Origin: an uncultured Alphaproteobacteria bacterium
GTDB taxonomy: Bacteria; Pseudomonadota; Alphaproteobacteria; RF32; CAG-239
Direction: 5' to 3'
DNA length: 64,000 nucleotides
Assembly (NCBI GenBank): GCA_944391475.1
Contig: CALXTR010000001.1
Coordinates: forward strand, 124,001 to 188,000
Shown: piece by piece, positions 16,094-25,214 of the stretch
Position numbering within the stretch: the stretch's first letter is position 1
How the letters are laid out: each line of letters begins with the position of its first letter
Made by a program: the position numbers and the translations under genes
The notes under the pieces: generated by a model
Told to the model about the DNA's origin: nothing
Databases searched by the model: none
Seen by the model: only the letters and a program-made list of their open reading frames with translations

Positions 16094-17734
16094 TTAACGC
16101 TTAAAGTATGTTTTCAGCTGAGAATATAGCGGCATATTTAAGTTCACAGCATTGTTGCCGGAATATAAGCTTTCAATGTTGTGATAGTTTTGCAGCTCTT
16201 CTTGGCTGAATTCATTCTTAAACAAATTAAACAAATTTTGCGCAGTTTGATAAATGGTTTCTTTAAGCTTGGCATCATTGATATTATGCATCATACGGTG
16301 CAAAAATGCGATGGCAGCTTCGTGGTTAACTTCTTGATCGTGGAATGAGATCTTTTCCAATTCTTTGCAAATGAATTTTTCTTGCGAAAAATAAAGCTGA
16401 CCAGAAACCAAATTTTCAAGCGTAAGATTAAGCTGTCCCGGAAGATTTAGGTATATCCTAAAAAGAGTTGAACCTATCTCTTTGATGTCGGGATTGTTGG
16501 CTTCACTTAAGGCACTACACATTTCTATGAAACTCGTATCATCAATTTCTTGTTGACAATAAAGCAGCATTGCTCCTAACAACAATCCGTAGGAAGATAA
16601 AAAGTCCGGACAATCTGAACGGATAAAGAAAAACTCGCGCCACCTACAAGCGGTGCGTGGAGTGTTACGCGTTTCTGATGCAGGATCCCATAGCCGGGCG
16701 TAGAGTATTTTCTCGACCAGACGATAAAGCTTAATCCCTTGTCTTGGATGTATTTGACAAGCCATGTGCTGCAAAAGCGGCAAAACATATGCGGCATATT
16801 CATCGCTGGTCAGAATGTTGTTTTCTAACCATGTTGTGATGATGCTATAAGTTTCACCACTCCAAAACAAATCCGGAAATTTTTGTTGGTGAACCGGTTC
16901 ATCTTTAATTTCAGCTAAAATATCTATCAGGTGATAAGTATTAAAGCAGCCATTGTTAAACGGACTTTGCGGTTCTCTAACCATTACTCTGAGGCTATGC
17001 ACTTCAGAATTTTGGTATGCTCTCATTACCAAATTGCGGAATAGTTGCAGATATTCATTATAATAATCCGTATTATAACGGATACCATAAGTGAAACTTT
17101 GCCATAATAAAGCTCGGTGCTCTAAAAACGGATGAACCTGATTGGTCACCAAGGTTTTTAGAATGCTAAAACCATATTCGCGAAAGGCAACTTTACGCAA
17201 AAATCGTTGCTGTAAAAGCATATGAATTTGCGAGATACTGTCAAAATCCATACTGATATGACTTAATTCCTCAATGACTATCGGCAAAACTAACTGATAA
17301 TTGTTTTCATCAGTGTTTTCAAGTAATTTGAGCAAGTACCTCATGTTGCTATTGGCACGAATTCGGCGGTGCAGAATTGGTATGCATTCTTCAGCAAGTT
17401 TGGGGTTCTCAACTCGAGAAATAATGTCAATCAGGTAAGGAATACTCAATTCATAGTCGCGTTCACGCTGAAGTAGCGAAACAAATTCGTTTCCTTGGTA
17501 AGCACTTGAATTGTTTAACAATAGAACCAGAAAAGCATCGTACATTTCAGATTTTGAATATACGGGTTTTCCTAGATTATCCAGAAGATTGAAATCAATT
17601 GATTTTACATCACAGATTGAGTCTTTAGCTTCACGATAATGGGTGCAGAAATATTCCCAACATATGCGACGCAATAAATCGTCAGGACAACGCAAACCAT
17701 AAAGAAGTTCATCTTTGCTTAATTTTGTTTCCAT
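16094..17734 (-). CDS. Large helical protein of unknown function (alpha-solenoid-like)
   Basis: I do not recognise this 546-residue protein. It has no signal peptide or membrane segment. It is predicted almost entirely helical, with repeated leucine-rich pairs of amphipathic helices of about 35-40 residues (for example AEECIPILHRRIRANSNMRY), which suggests a HEAT- or TPR-like solenoid. Cysteine and tryptophan are more frequent than usual. Solenoids of this kind usually serve as binding scaffolds. There is no clear Shine-Dalgarno. The gene stands alone, converging on 14668 and lying upstream of nothing obvious, so context gives no function. Confidence 0.6.
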   Translation of the reverse strand: METKLSKDELLYGLRCPDDLLRRICWEYFCTHYREAKDSICDVKSIDFNLLDNLGKPVYSKSEMYDAFLVLLLNNSSAYQGNEFVSLLQRERDYELSIPYLIDIISRVENPKLAEECIPILHRRIRANSNMRYLLKLLENTDENNYQLVLPIVIEELSHISMDFDSISQIHMLLQQRFLRKVAFREYGFSILKTLVTNQVHPFLEHRALLWQSFTYGIRYNTDYYNEYLQLFRNLVMRAYQNSEVHSLRVMVREPQSPFNNGCFNTYHLIDILAEIKDEPVHQQKFPDLFWSGETYSIITTWLENNILTSDEYAAYVLPLLQHMACQIHPRQGIKLYRLVEKILYARLWDPASETRNTPRTACRWREFFFIRSDCPDFLSSYGLLLGAMLLYCQQEIDDTSFIEMCSALSEANNPDIKEIGSTLFRIYLNLPGQLNLTLENLVSGQLYFSQEKFICKELEKISFHDQEVNHEAAIAFLHRMMHNINDAKLKETIYQTAQNLFNLFKNEFSQEELQNYHNIESLYSGNNAVNLNMPLYSQLKTYFKR

Positions 17735-17819
17735 AATGATAATGATTTTAATTAGACGATATAATTATTTATTTTGCTATACGTCTAACATATTTTATTA
17801 TTATAATCAAGCAAAAAGA

Positions 17820-18740
17820 CTAAGCGTTAAAGTTGAGTTGCAGGTCCTTATATCGTGCGGGATCATCTCCCCAGTTTTCTCTGACCTTGACAAATAAGAA
17901 TAAGTGGATTTTGCATTCTAATAGTTCTTCAAGTTCTTTGCGAGCGACTTGTCCAATCTTTTTTATCATTTGTCCGCCTTTACCTAGAACAATCACTTTT
18001 TGATTGTCTCTCTCAACATAGATGGTTTGTTCGCAGCGAACCGAATTGTCTTCTCGTCTTTCCCATAGCTCAGTTTCAACCGTTAGGGCATAGGGTAGTT
18101 CTTGGTGCAAAAATAAAAACAACTTCTCGCGGGTGATTTCGGCTGCTAAAATGCGTAACGGCATATCCGAAATTTGGTCTTCGGGATAATACCACGGGCT
18201 AAGAGGCAAATGCTCGGACAAATAGCGATAGAAATCATCAAGATAGTCTCTGGTGATGGCAGAAACAAAAAAAGTTTCCGTAAAATGACCGTAGTCGTTG
18301 AGCTCTTGACTGAGCTTGAGCAATTTTTCTTTGGCTACCAAATCAACTTTGTTGATGAGTAAAACTGCCGAAAGTTTGTTTTGGTTGAGCTTATCGATGA
18401 TGGCTTGGGTCTCATTATCAAACCCACGTTTGGCATCAACTACCAAAACGGTGATGTCAGCATCGGTAACACCGCTCCAAGAAGAGGCAACCATGGCTCG
18501 ATCTAATCGGCGTTTGGGCTTGAATATTCCCGGAGTATCCAGAAAAATTATCTGTGTGTTTTCATATATGCCTATGCCTTTGACTAGTGAACGGGTGGTT
18601 TGAACTTTAGGTGATACAATTGATACTTTAGAGCCGACAAAGTCATTGGTTATGGTTGATTTGCCGGCATTGGGTGCGCCAATCAAGGCGACAAAACCGC
18701 AACGTGTTGGGGAGGTATTGTCTGGTTGTTCTTTAGTCAT
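17820..18740 (-). CDS. era: Era, ribosome-assembly GTPase
   Basis: Era binds the 3' end of 16S rRNA and helps mature the small subunit. The 306-residue protein shows the GTPase motifs GAPNAGKST (residues 21-29), DTPG and NKVD, and a C-terminal KH domain with VLGKGGQMIKKIGQVARKEL. The start overlaps the end of rnc by 8 bases, so translation is coupled. An rnc-era pairing is typical of Proteobacteria. Length is normal. Confidence 0.96.
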   Translation of the reverse strand: MTKEQPDNTSPTRCGFVALIGAPNAGKSTITNDFVGSKVSIVSPKVQTTRSLVKGIGIYENTQIIFLDTPGIFKPKRRLDRAMVASSWSGVTDADITVLVVDAKRGFDNETQAIIDKLNQNKLSAVLLINKVDLVAKEKLLKLSQELNDYGHFTETFFVSAITRDYLDDFYRYLSEHLPLSPWYYPEDQISDMPLRILAAEITREKLFLFLHQELPYALTVETELWERREDNSVRCEQTIYVERDNQKVIVLGKGGQMIKKIGQVARKELEELLECKIHLFLFVKVRENWGDDPARYKDLQLNFNA

Positions 18741-19389
18741 GTTCGATCCGTTCTAGCATGAGAGATGCGGCTTCTTGTTCGGCTAATTTTTTGTTGCGGC
18801 CATGACCAAAGGTTGGTTCTCCTCGATTGAGCCGAACAGATACATGAAATATCGGCTCGTGTTCGCTTCCTTCTCGGCTTTCGACTTTGTATTGCGGAAG
18901 ACCTAAGTTTTTGGCACTGGCGACTTCTTGGAGTTTGGTCTTAGCATCTTTGGGTGGGGCAATGTTTTTATCGATAATCTCTTTCCAGTGTTTGTTGACA
19001 AACTCAACTGCGGTTTCACAATCGCTGTCAATGAAGATGGCACCAATTAAGGCTTCGCACACGTCGCAAAGAATGTGCTCATTGTGGCGGATTTCTTCTG
19101 CCCCGACAATCATATATTTATCGAGCTGTAATCGTCGCGCCATATCTGCAACTGTTTCTCGGCAGACTAATCTTACAAAACGAGGAGAAAGGCTGCCTTC
19201 TGGTTCGTCAGGAAAAGCCCGATACAGCAAAGCGGCAATGCTGAGACCAAGTACGCGATCGCCTAAAAATTCCAGCCGCTCATAGTTTTCGCCAATCTTA
19301 ATGGAGTGACTGCTATGGGTCAGAGCTTGGCGAAGCAAACTCTGGTTTTTGAAATGATATTTGATGATGTTCTCTAAGTTTTCAAACAT
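18733..19389 (-). CDS. rnc: Ribonuclease III
   Basis: RNase III cuts double-stranded RNA, including rRNA precursors. The 218-residue protein has the signature ERLEFLGDRVLGL in the N-terminal catalytic domain, the downstream DVCEALIGAIFID acidic cluster, and a C-terminal double-stranded RNA-binding domain (about 150-215). It overlaps era and lies 4 bases after lepB, in the conserved lepB-rnc-era order. Confidence 0.96.
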   Translation of the reverse strand: MFENLENIIKYHFKNQSLLRQALTHSSHSIKIGENYERLEFLGDRVLGLSIAALLYRAFPDEPEGSLSPRFVRLVCRETVADMARRLQLDKYMIVGAEEIRHNEHILCDVCEALIGAIFIDSDCETAVEFVNKHWKEIIDKNIAPPKDAKTKLQEVASAKNLGLPQYKVESREGSEHEPIFHVSVRLNRGEPTFGHGRNKKLAEQEAASLMLERIEHD

Positions 19390-19393
19390 AGCT

Positions 19394-20122
19394 TTACTTT
19401 ATGGAATTAAACATACGAGAAAAACGAATTTTTTTCGGCCAAGCCCAAGGTTTGTACCAAGCATCGTCAGTATTGTGCGAGAAAAAGATGATGCGGGCTT
19501 TGCCAACCAAATTTTCAAAGGGGACAAACCCGACATTAACGCGGCTGTCGTCCGAGCGGTCGCGGTTGTCGCCCATAACAAAGTAGTTGCCCTGCGGAAC
19601 AGTGACTTCGACCATATTGTCAGCCGGTTCTTTGTCCGAAATTTCTAGGATGTTGTGTTTAACTCCGCCCGGCAAGGTTTCAATATATTGGCGATAGCGT
19701 TCGGCATTGCCCTTATTGTCGCGATTGACAAAGTCTTCAATTTTTTCGCGTTTAACCATTTCGCCATTGATATATAAGCGGCCGTTTTCCATTTTGATTT
19801 TATCACCGGGAAGGCCAACAATGCGCTTGATAAAGTCAGTCTTATTGTCTTGCGGAAATTTGAAAACCACCACATCGCCGCGAGCAGGTTCATCTGCCCA
19901 GATGCGGCCTTTTATCAAGGGCATACTGAAGGGAAGAGAGTGTTTGGAATAGCCATAGGTATATTTGGAGACAAACAAAAAGTCGCCGACATATAAGGTG
20001 GGGTACATTGAACCGGAGGGTATCTTGAAGGGTTCAAACATAAATGTGCGGATTAATATCGCAATTACAATGGCATAAATTATTGTTTTGATAGTATCTA
20101 ATATGCTTTCGTCTTTTTCCAT
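19394..20122 (-). CDS. lepB: Signal peptidase I
   Basis: LepB removes signal peptides from exported proteins at the outer face of the inner membrane. A single N-terminal membrane segment (about residues 10-28) precedes the catalytic serine S38 in PSGSMYP and the catalytic lysine K99 in DFIKRIVG. The late motif GDNRDRSDDSR is present. I placed the start at ATG 20122; the TTG one codon upstream is a weaker start. It is part of the minus-strand block ending in rnc-era. Confidence 0.95.
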   Translation of the reverse strand: MEKDESILDTIKTIIYAIVIAILIRTFMFEPFKIPSGSMYPTLYVGDFLFVSKYTYGYSKHSLPFSMPLIKGRIWADEPARGDVVVFKFPQDNKTDFIKRIVGLPGDKIKMENGRLYINGEMVKREKIEDFVNRDNKGNAERYRQYIETLPGGVKHNILEISDKEPADNMVEVTVPQGNYFVMGDNRDRSDDSRVNVGFVPFENLVGKARIIFFSHNTDDAWYKPWAWPKKIRFSRMFNSIK

Positions 20123-20220
20123 CAAACTTCTTCTTTCGGTCTTAATTTTAGTATTTTTTTGTTATGGCTTTCATCATAAACAATATTTTTTTTATATCAA
20201 CCCCAAAGGCAGATTTGCAC

Positions 20221-20625
20221 TCAAATTGTTTCGATAATTACAAAAGCTTGAGCCCATGGATAATCGTCAGTCATGCTGACATGGCATACAAACTTTTGGT
20301 GGGGGGCGAGTTTTTGTAAGTTTTCCATTGCTCTGCCACTTAAATGTAGTTCGGGCTTGCCGCTTGGAAGATGAGTGACTTGCATGTCTTTCCAAAATGT
20401 TCCTTTCCTAAGCCCAGTACCAAGCGCCTTAGAACAGGCTTCTTTGGCGGCAAAGCGTTTAGCTATTCTACAAGCGTATTCTTGTTCGGTAATCTTGTCG
20501 CGATTTGCGAGTTCTTGCTGTTCGGTAGAGGAAAAAAGTCTACGCAAGTAACTGTGCGGGTGATTTTTTATCATCTCCTCAATGCGTTTAATGTTACACA
20601 AATCGCTGCCAATTCCAACTATCAT
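20221..20625 (-). CDS. acpS: Holo-[acyl-carrier-protein] synthase
   Basis: AcpS transfers 4'-phosphopantetheine from CoA to apo-ACP. The 134-residue protein starts with the signature IVGIGSDLCNIKRIE, whose aspartate is a magnesium ligand, and contains the second motif RFAAKEACSKALGTG. Length is normal. In many Alphaproteobacteria acpS lies upstream of lepB next to pdxJ; pdxJ is missing here. Confidence 0.95.
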   Translation of the reverse strand: MIVGIGSDLCNIKRIEEMIKNHPHSYLRRLFSSTEQQELANRDKITEQEYACRIAKRFAAKEACSKALGTGLRKGTFWKDMQVTHLPSGKPELHLSGRAMENLQKLAPHQKFVCHVSMTDDYPWAQAFVIIETI

Positions 20626-20646
20626 TTTGCTGGTCCTTATTTTGGG

Positions 20647-21132
20647 TTACTTTGTTAGACTATGTTTTACCAGAAAATAACTTAAAATCCAGAAAATAAT
20701 GTAAAAAGGAATGCTTCCTACTATCATTGGCCATAAAATGGGCCAGATATCATGTCCGAAAGTGTCAATATCAAGTTCTTTTAAGGCTTGCCAGGCAGAA
20801 GTGAAAAATTCTTCAAAGTTGCTCGGGGTTTTATTGTGTTCAAGTCTTAGTAATTTGCGGCCAGTATATAGTATTGCAACCCAGATAATAGGAAATGTCC
20901 AAGGATTGCCAATAAGAGTGCCAATAGCACTGGAAATTATACTGCCGCCGAATAGCCATGCGCTACCGGCTGCAATGGCCATGTGAAATCCTAAAAAAGG
21001 GGTGAAGGAAACGGCGACACCGCAAGCAACTCCTATGGCAATGCTTCGTGGCGTGCCTGGTAATTTTTTTAGGCGTGCTAATAATTTGGTTCCAATTTTT
21101 TTTACTGATGAAAAAGAGATATTTTTTAGCAA
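20647..21132 (-). CDS. DUF2062 family membrane protein
   Basis: The 161-residue protein carries the DUF2062 core: GVACGVAVSFTPFLGFH, then an alanine/glycine-rich helix, and GTLIGNPWTFPIIWV. It has about three membrane segments. Function is unknown for the family. I favour the TTG start at 21132 because GGAG lies eight bases upstream of it; the in-frame GTG at 21139-21141 overlaps that sequence. It sits between rel and acpS on the same strand. Confidence 0.8.
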   Translation of the reverse strand: MLKNISFSSVKKIGTKLLARLKKLPGTPRSIAIGVACGVAVSFTPFLGFHMAIAAGSAWLFGGSIISSAIGTLIGNPWTFPIIWVAILYTGRKLLRLEHNKTPSNFEEFFTSAWQALKELDIDTFGHDIWPILWPMIVGSIPFYIIFWILSYFLVKHSLTK

Positions 21133-21180
21133 TACGAACACTCCAAACAGTTTGTTATTAACTGTTGCGGCAGTGCTAAA

Positions 21181-23325
21181 TTACTGAGCTGAGCGTGAAA
21201 CGTAGCTGACAACTTTGCTGGCCTTTAAGGCTGCAATAATATCTGTCAAATGCTTGAGGTCTTTTACTTCAACATCTACCAGCAACTCAAAATAACTAAT
21301 CGTTCGGTAAACAATATTCAAGTTGGCAATGTTGCCGTTATTACGAGCAATTAAATTGGAGAGTTCACCAAGTGAGCCAGGTTCATTGTTGAGCATTACT
21401 TTTAATCGTCCGATGTGGGGACCATCATCGACATCATCTCCCCAAGCGATATCCAGCCAGCGCTCGGGTTCGTTGGCAAATTTTTCCAAAAGTTTGCAGT
21501 CAATGGTGTGAACTGCTACGCCTTTACCCGTGGTCACAATACCGACAATGCGATCGCCGGGTAGGGGGTGACAACAACCGGCAAAATGTACTGCCATGCC
21601 GGGGATAAGTCCTTTGATTTTTAGAGGTTCACCTTTCTTTTCTTTTTTGGATTTAAAGGTCGGAACTTTGAGTGATTTTACTACGCGGCCGAGTTTGGAT
21701 TGTTTATAACCGGGGTAAACTGCTTTCATTACATCCCAGCCGGTAACTAATCCTTCGCCAACTTTGGCATAGATATCATCAACAGATTCTGCTTCAAAGT
21801 TAGGCATAACATTGACCAAACCTTTTTCAGAAAATTCGAGGTTTTCGCCTTTGAAAGTTCTCTCCAGAATTTGCTGGCCAAGAGCAATGAACTGTTCGCG
21901 CTTATGAGCTCTTACGTATCTTCTAATGGCGGCTTTGGCTTTGCCGGTGACCACAAATCTTTCCCATTCGGTAGAAGGGTGTTGGGCTTTGGAGGTCAAA
22001 ATGTCTACTTGGTCGCCGTTTTGTAGAATGGTTCTTAATGGTCTAATCTCACCATTAATTTTGGCGCCGACGCAAGTATCTCCAACCGTGGAGTGAACGG
22101 CATAGGCAAAATCTACCGGTGTGGAATTAAGCGGTAGGCCAATTAAATCTCCTTTGGGGGTAAAACAGAAAACTTGGTCATTATACATCTCAAGTTTGGT
22201 GTTTTCCAAAAACTCTTCAGGATTGGAGGCTTGTTCCAAAATTTCCAACAACTCGCGAATCCAACGGAAGTTTTTGCCGACGGCTTTTTCACCTTGTTTA
22301 TATGCCCAATGGGCTGCCACGCCTTTTTCGGCGATTTCATGCATTTCAAAGGTGCGAATTTGAATTTCAATACGGGTATTTTCAGGACCAATGACGCCGG
22401 TATGGATTGATTGGTAGCCGTTGGGTTTGGGGGTAGATATGTAATCCTTAAACCGACGTGGCACCATATGGTATTTGCTATGGACGACACCTAAAGCCTG
22501 ATAACAAGTGGCAATATCTTCAACACAAATGCGAAATGCCATAATATCGGAGAGCTGCTCAAATGAGGCATTCTTTTGCTGCATCTTACGCCAGATGGAG
22601 TATGGCGTTTTTTCACGACCGCTAATGGTGGCTTTAATACCATTATCTTTCATGTCTTGTTCAAGCTGGGCAATGATTTTTGGTACCAAGTTATTGCCTT
22701 GTTCGCGTAAGAAGTTTAGACGAGCCACAATTGAATCGTGAGCTTCTTTATGCAATTCGGCAAAAGCAATTTCTTCTAATTCACTTTTTACCTCTTGCAT
22801 ACCGATACGTTCTGCCAAAGGTGCATAAATATCCAGCGTTTCTTTGGCAATGCGCATACGCTTTTCGGGCTTTTTTAAAAAATGAAGGGTTCTCATATTA
22901 TGCAGGCGGTCAGCCAGCTTAATTAAGAGAACCCTGATATCTTCAGACATGGCAAGCAAGAGCTTGCGGAAATTTTCGGCTTGTTTTTTGTCGGCAGATT
23001 TCTGCTCAATCATGGCTAACTTGGTTAAGCCATCAACCAACTGAGCAACCTGTTCACCAAATAAACCTTTGATTTCTTCAACTGTTGTGTCGGTATCTTC
23101 AACCGTGTCATGTAAAAGGCCTGCAATAATGGAAGCCGAATCGAGTTTGAACTTGGTTAAAATACCGGCAACTTCGACTGGGTGCGAATAATAGGGGTCG
23201 CCAGAAGCTCGTAATTGAGCTCCGTGTTTTTTCATTGCAAAAACGTAGGCACGGTTTAATGCGTCTTCATCAGCATCTTTATCGTATGATTTGACTAAAT
23301 CTACCAGTTCGTATTGTCTTAACAT
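21181..23325 (-). CDS. rel: Bifunctional (p)ppGpp synthetase/hydrolase (Rel/SpoT)
   Basis: The 714-residue enzyme makes and degrades the alarmone (p)ppGpp. The hydrolase half has the intact HD motif (HDTVEDT near residue 79). The synthetase half has GREKTPYSIWRKM and RFKDYISTPKPNGYQSIHT. The regulatory half shows TGS (FTPKGDLIGLP), a zinc-finger-type segment with CCHPLPGD, and a C-terminal ACT domain. Both active sites look complete, so it is probably the only long Rel protein, as usual in Alphaproteobacteria. It follows rpoZ in the same direction. Confidence 0.96.
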   Translation of the reverse strand: MLRQYELVDLVKSYDKDADEDALNRAYVFAMKKHGAQLRASGDPYYSHPVEVAGILTKFKLDSASIIAGLLHDTVEDTDTTVEEIKGLFGEQVAQLVDGLTKLAMIEQKSADKKQAENFRKLLLAMSEDIRVLLIKLADRLHNMRTLHFLKKPEKRMRIAKETLDIYAPLAERIGMQEVKSELEEIAFAELHKEAHDSIVARLNFLREQGNNLVPKIIAQLEQDMKDNGIKATISGREKTPYSIWRKMQQKNASFEQLSDIMAFRICVEDIATCYQALGVVHSKYHMVPRRFKDYISTPKPNGYQSIHTGVIGPENTRIEIQIRTFEMHEIAEKGVAAHWAYKQGEKAVGKNFRWIRELLEILEQASNPEEFLENTKLEMYNDQVFCFTPKGDLIGLPLNSTPVDFAYAVHSTVGDTCVGAKINGEIRPLRTILQNGDQVDILTSKAQHPSTEWERFVVTGKAKAAIRRYVRAHKREQFIALGQQILERTFKGENLEFSEKGLVNVMPNFEAESVDDIYAKVGEGLVTGWDVMKAVYPGYKQSKLGRVVKSLKVPTFKSKKEKKGEPLKIKGLIPGMAVHFAGCCHPLPGDRIVGIVTTGKGVAVHTIDCKLLEKFANEPERWLDIAWGDDVDDGPHIGRLKVMLNNEPGSLGELSNLIARNNGNIANLNIVYRTISYFELLVDVEVKDLKHLTDIIAALKASKVVSYVSRSAQ

Positions 23326-23372
23326 CTGATTCCGACCTTGTTTCGCAATGAAACGTTAATTTGAAAAACTAC

Positions 23373-23852
23373 CTATTCTTCAATATCGTCGAAATCTTTG
23401 TCAATGTCAACACCCATATCTAACGAATCGTCTAATGCGAGGTCGTCATCATCAGCTACAGCATCGCCATCAGCTTCAAGGTCGAGGCTGTCGTCATCGT
23501 CAACAACTTGCATGTTATCATTGATATCGGCGTCAAGCAGCAAACCGCTGAACTGTTCATCAAGGTCAACCAATTCTTTTTCTGCGGCCATAATCTCGAG
23601 TTCTTCTTCTTCGGGTTCTTCAACTTCAACATATTTTTGAAGACCCATTACCAAAGATTTTTGCAGTTCTTCAATGCTGACGGTTTCATCGGCAATTTCG
23701 CGCAAAGCAATAACCGGGTTTTTGTCATTGTCTCTTGGAAGGGTAATTGGGGCGCCGGCGCTGATATCTTTTGCGCGCTGAGCTGCAACCATCAAGAGTT
23801 CGTAGCGGTTAGGAATTTTATCAATGCAATCTTCAACAGTAACACGTGCCAT
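23373..23852 (-). CDS. rpoZ: RNA polymerase omega subunit with long acidic tail
   Basis: Residues 1-70 match omega: MARVTVEDCIDKIPNRYELL, then RAKDISAGAP and NPVIALREIADE. Omega helps fold the beta' subunit. The protein is 159 residues, longer than the ~90 of E. coli. The extra ~80 residues are dominated by Asp and Glu (for example VEEPEEEELE, then DDDDLALDD), so the tail is strongly negative and probably disordered. Moderately extended acidic omegas occur in Alphaproteobacteria; this one is at the long end. The conserved rpoZ-rel order supports the call. Confidence 0.93.
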   Translation of the reverse strand: MARVTVEDCIDKIPNRYELLMVAAQRAKDISAGAPITLPRDNDKNPVIALREIADETVSIEELQKSLVMGLQKYVEVEEPEEEELEIMAAEKELVDLDEQFSGLLLDADINDNMQVVDDDDSLDLEADGDAVADDDDLALDDSLDMGVDIDKDFDDIEE

Positions 23853-23905
23853 TTCTTTTTCACCTTATATATTTTAATTTAAGTACTTAAAAGCTATTGC
23901 ATCAT

Positions 23906-23934
23906 TGTATAAACATATTCAATCGAAATTGCAA
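23906..23934 (-). promoter_or_regulatory. rpoZ: Putative promoter of the rpoZ-rel operon
   Basis: On the minus strand TTGCAA (23934-23929) and TATACA (23911-23906) are separated by 17 bases. Transcription would start about 45 bases before the rpoZ ATG, which has an AAGGTG ribosome binding site. Confidence 0.55.
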
Positions 23935-23978
23935 TAAAAAAGTGAATTTTTTATAAAAAATTTAGAAAATTTAATGGA

Positions 23979-25214
23979 TTATTCCATGATGTTGAAAGGA
24001 ATGCCCATTAGGTTATTGCCACTTTGGCGAAAAGTCTTTTCTAATTCGCGGTGGACTTTCTTGGCCTCTAGCGTATCGCTAAGCGGAGCATTATACATTT
24101 CGATGAAACTTTGCATAATGATTTGCTGCTGTTTAGCTAGTTTGGGAGGCAGTGTTTCTAAAAATGGGGCTTGTAAGTTGCGTCGATAAGAAGACAAAGC
24201 AACCGAAGTGGAGCGTGACATTTGACTGCTGCGGTAAGCCCTAATTGCTTTGTCGCAACTGTATCCCCATTCGTTAAGAGAAAAACCCTGCTCAGCTACA
24301 ATGGCAGCTAATTCTTTTTCGCGACCCAGAATGCGAAATTTTTGCACCAGACGAGAACAGGGGTTGACCAGGTCTTTAAGTATGGCCAAAGGAATGCCCT
24401 TGCCTTGGTCGTTTTCCCACTTGTCAAGCAGTCGTCCGGCTAAAAATAAGTCTGATTGCAAGTAGGGATCGCTGCCAAGTTTGGCAATGTCGGGAATGGT
24501 TTTACCAACGGCTTTGATGTCTGCTGCGGTTACCAAAGAGTTTGCTGTGGGGCGGATAGTGCGTAGCTGGCTACGACTAATTTTAGCTGGGCGCTCTTGT
24601 TGAATGTTGTAATTTTCAAAGGGAACAATTTTTTGAATTCCGTCAAAAAATTTTTGATTATACGGGGCTTTAGGCGGGCGAGTGATTGATACTGGGTTCT
24701 CAATAATCTTACGATTTTCCGGCCAAGCTTCGGGCATGAGCATAAAATATAGTGATGGAGATAAAAACTCTAGTCCGGCAATGTTGCGAAAACGTTCGTC
24801 AATTCGGTCAGGAAAACGGTTTTTGGTTTCTTTGATGCCAGGCAGGTTTAGTATCTTTTCAGACATGCCGGGGACGGTGTGTAAATATGGTCCGATATAT
24901 TGGTATGTCTCTTTGGGCATCATGGCGAGCATATCTAAAAGGCGCTCTTCATATTCGGGTTTTAGCCGCTTTTCTGAGGTGCCATAAGATTTGATTATTT
25001 CACGAAAGGCTTGGTCAAAACGATTGCCGATGTTCCATGAATAGTCATAATTTTTGTCGTAGATATCCTCTATGGGGTATTTTTGCTTAAGCTCACTTAT
25101 GCTTGGCAGCGGTTCTGATAAATCGACCCGAAAAAATTGGCGATAGTCAGATGTGGCTGCCAAGCATAAGCTTGGAAAAATTAATCCTATGGTGATGAAC
25201 TTAAGCAATTTCAT
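23979..25214 (-). CDS. Exported protein of unknown function, partner of DUF4139 protein
   Basis: The 411-residue protein has a Sec signal peptide (residues 1-19, ending CLA-A), so it is periplasmic or outer-membrane associated. It has two cysteines in NPCSRLV and GYSCDKA, about 40 residues apart, that could form a disulfide. The rest is rich in charged helices and proline. I do not recognise a family. Its ATG overlaps the stop codon of the DUF4139 gene (TAATG), so the two are translationally coupled and probably act together. Confidence 0.65.
   Translation of the reverse strand: MKLLKFITIGLIFPSLCLAATSDYRQFFRVDLSEPLPSISELKQKYPIEDIYDKNYDYSWNIGNRFDQAFREIIKSYGTSEKRLKPEYEERLLDMLAMMPKETYQYIGPYLHTVPGMSEKILNLPGIKETKNRFPDRIDERFRNIAGLEFLSPSLYFMLMPEAWPENRKIIENPVSITRPPKAPYNQKFFDGIQKIVPFENYNIQQERPAKISRSQLRTIRPTANSLVTAADIKAVGKTIPDIAKLGSDPYLQSDLFLAGRLLDKWENDQGKGIPLAILKDLVNPCSRLVQKFRILGREKELAAIVAEQGFSLNEWGYSCDKAIRAYRSSQMSRSTSVALSSYRRNLQAPFLETLPPKLAKQQQIIMQSFIEMYNAPLSDTLEAKKVHRELEKTFRQSGNNLMGIPFNIME

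Noticed and set aside
20630-20660. Further copy of the bamA-lpxD palindrome (ATTTTGGGTTA)
   Set aside because: Only the short string matches; there is no palindromic partner or conserved GTAG-loop-CTAC tip, so it is coincidence.
23398-23882. Plus-strand serine-rich frames opposite rpoZ
   Set aside because: Their composition is the complement of the acidic GAT/GAA codons of the omega tail; no ribosome binding site or family.
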